Assembly: GCA_033239525.1 (NCBI GenBank)
Contig: BSYO01000025.1
Location: 1,894,001 to 1,958,000, forward strand
DNA from: Nepenthes gracilis
Lineage: Eukaryota > Streptophyta > Magnoliopsida > Caryophyllales > Nepenthaceae
DNA: 64,000 nt
Direction of reading: 5' to 3'
The position numbers and the translations under genes are program-made. The notes beneath the pieces are model-generated. The model did not search any database. It was given only the letters and a program-made list of their open reading frames with translations, and was not told where the DNA came from. Shown piece by piece: positions 62,314 to 64,000 of this stretch. Numbering within the stretch: position 1 is the first letter of the stretch; each line of letters opens with the position of its first letter.

Positions 62314-64000
62314 TGTAATATCCAATTCTTCATCCAATTAGTTTGATTTTGGATATATTAAAAATGATGGTATAATATGAATTTGAAGAAAATTGAAAAC
62401 AAAAAAACAGTTTCGACGCCTAAAGCACACTTGATGTGCACTCATGCACATTTGGCATGCTCGATAAGCATCTAAAATGGTGCTTAAGTGCAAATTCCAG
62501 AGTACTCATGCGCATTTGGGGTCAGACAGTAGCGCTTAACGTACGCCGATTCGATTATATAAGAACGACGCATACTTTTCTTGGTCATTTTCGCATGAAA
62601 AGAAAGAGAAAGAGGAGAGGAGTAAGAAAATAAGGAAGATTTTGAAGTATCATTTGTTCATATCTGTAATATTAAATATTAAAATAGATATTATTATGTT
62701 CTATTCATAGTCTATTTTTATTTCCTTTTAATTTTACATATATTTGATAAATTTAATATACATGTACGTCATTTTACTTACCTTATTTTGATTTCTCGTA
62801 CATGCAAGTCACGTTTACCGGTTGTTTTAAAATTTCACTTTACTTTTATTATTATTTGAGAATTTTTACTTATTTTATGAAAATGTGTATATATTTTGAT
62901 ATGATATATTTATGTATAAGAATATTTGTTGAGAAAAAAGTCATAAAAATTTACATATGAGCCATGCTTGTAGCATTTATACATGTGCTTTGAGTTAGGA
63001 TGTAACTTTATTATTCGATTCGATATGTGTACTTTTCCTTGTAGTGAAAAGTTTTATATTTGACATTTTCAAGTTTAAGTTTTATACTTTTTCTACCGAA
63101 TATGAAAAGTTTTAGACTTGTGATATAGAAATCATTTTCGATTTGTATTTATATAAGAACCATCGTAAAATATTAAACAGAGTTAATATATTCAAACGTT
63201 CTAATATATTCAGATAAATTTAAAAATTACACCTTATATCTACAAGTGGTAAAATAAAGTGGTTTCATCCCCATTTATTAGGGACAATATGTAGACGGCT
63301 AGCTTACTGATCTAAATAGTAGTGATATAGTTTTAAATTATTGAGATTAGGAATAATTCTTTCTTAAAGTCAACCTTTTGATCTTTGGCTCTTCGATTTG
63401 AGTATACCTTAGATTTTTGATATATTTTACCTGTATTAATTTGAATGTTTGATATTTCGATTAAGATTCATAAGTTTTGCTCACAGTTAGAATTCGATTA
63501 GTTTCATACATTCAGAACTTTTAATCTTCGTTTTGGATTATATTTTTAAGTACAAAACCATATTCGGATTTTCCATATAGTGGACATTTAGATTTTGACA
63601 CTTATGAATTTTCGTATACGTTTTAATTCTCTTCAGTATTTTATGGACGCATCGGTTCGTTATATATTATATACTGATACTTATTGAGTATAAAATGTAT
63701 GTTTTTATTGTTTCTTATTTTTTCAAATTAGTGGATTAGAATATATTGTAGGAAACTCAAGACATGAACTTTGACAAAAGTTTCATTTTCATTTGGTCTG
63801 TATTACCTTTGCATTCGGGTTGTGTTCGCATTATATATATTTTAGTATTGTTTGAGGCAGCAGATAGGATGATAATAGTATATTATATTGTTAATGAGAT
63901 AATGTTCAGATTATTCAATTGTTTGGATATTATGGCGTTTGGTCAGTTATGGATCAGTGACTTTATTGTATAGTGAATTGTTACCTTTTTTTATGGACTT
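62314..64000 (+). mobile_element. LTR-C copy 3, cut by the window end
   Basis: Starts TGTAATATCCAATTC and follows LTR-C copy 2 through ACCGGTTGTTTTAAAATTT, AAATTTAAAAATTACACC, GTGGTAAAATAAAGTGG and TCAAATTAGTGGATTAGA. The 3' end lies beyond the window. No coding sequence. Confidence 0.7.

Overview
The window is nuclear DNA of a flowering plant. It holds intron-split plant gene families, AT-rich introns and spacers, and a heavy load of LTR retrotransposons and small AT-rich elements. The protein sequences look to me more like a non-grass monocot than a eudicot, but that is only an impression. No tRNA, rRNA or CRISPR array was seen.

Four host genes are supported. (1) 2118-4055 (+) is a single-exon 'WRKY19-like' (loricrin-related) protein with ten tandem 25-residue zinc-binding repeats; its leader carries coding-like upstream ORF sequence ending at 1997. 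(2) 6048-20631 (+) is an eight-exon calcium-dependent protein kinase (545 aa) whose introns have been swollen by transposons, including an 8.2-kb intron with a decayed antisense Ty1/copia element. (3) 25777-32786 (+) is a four-exon plastid-type CPBP/CAAX-family membrane protease (348 aa), probably the SNOWY COTYLEDON4 orthologue. (4) 61195-59259 (-) is a five-exon reticulon-like protein B (253 aa). The exon sums of genes 2 to 4 are divisible by three and all their introns are GT-AG, so the models look intact. The four genes belong to unrelated pathways and show no functional clustering.

About 23 kb between genes 3 and 4 (33.06-56.4 kb) is a stack of nested LTR retrotransposon insertions whose order can be read. 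An old LTR ('LTR-C', from 33056) was hit by a 2.2-kb LTR ('LTR-B', 34271-51349, target duplication ATTTC on both sides). That LTR was itself split by an antisense LTR ('LTR-E', 34517-38423, which holds a Tat-type LTR at 36648-38100) and by a 10.9-kb Ty3/gypsy element of the Tat lineage (40143-51086). A second LTR-C (51420-55909) also landed in the outer LTR-C, and was hit in turn by a solo LTR-B in the opposite orientation (53576-55730, target duplication AATAG). The Tat element has both LTRs, a primer binding site, a polypurine tract, gag-pol with two RNase H domains and an antisense extra ORF with its own small intron, but its frames are broken by stops and frameshifts.

Other repeats are solo LTRs at 8915-9829 (target duplication TGCAT), 21076-22030 and 56784-58020; a family of about 200-400-bp AT-rich inverted-repeat elements with at least seven copies; two further MITE-like elements; a LINE 3' tail; and several minisatellites inside LTRs. 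The strongest candidates for something under-described are the coding-like upstream ORF of gene 1, the spliced antisense ORF of the Tat element, and the fully ordered nest. No new defence system or biosynthetic cluster was seen.
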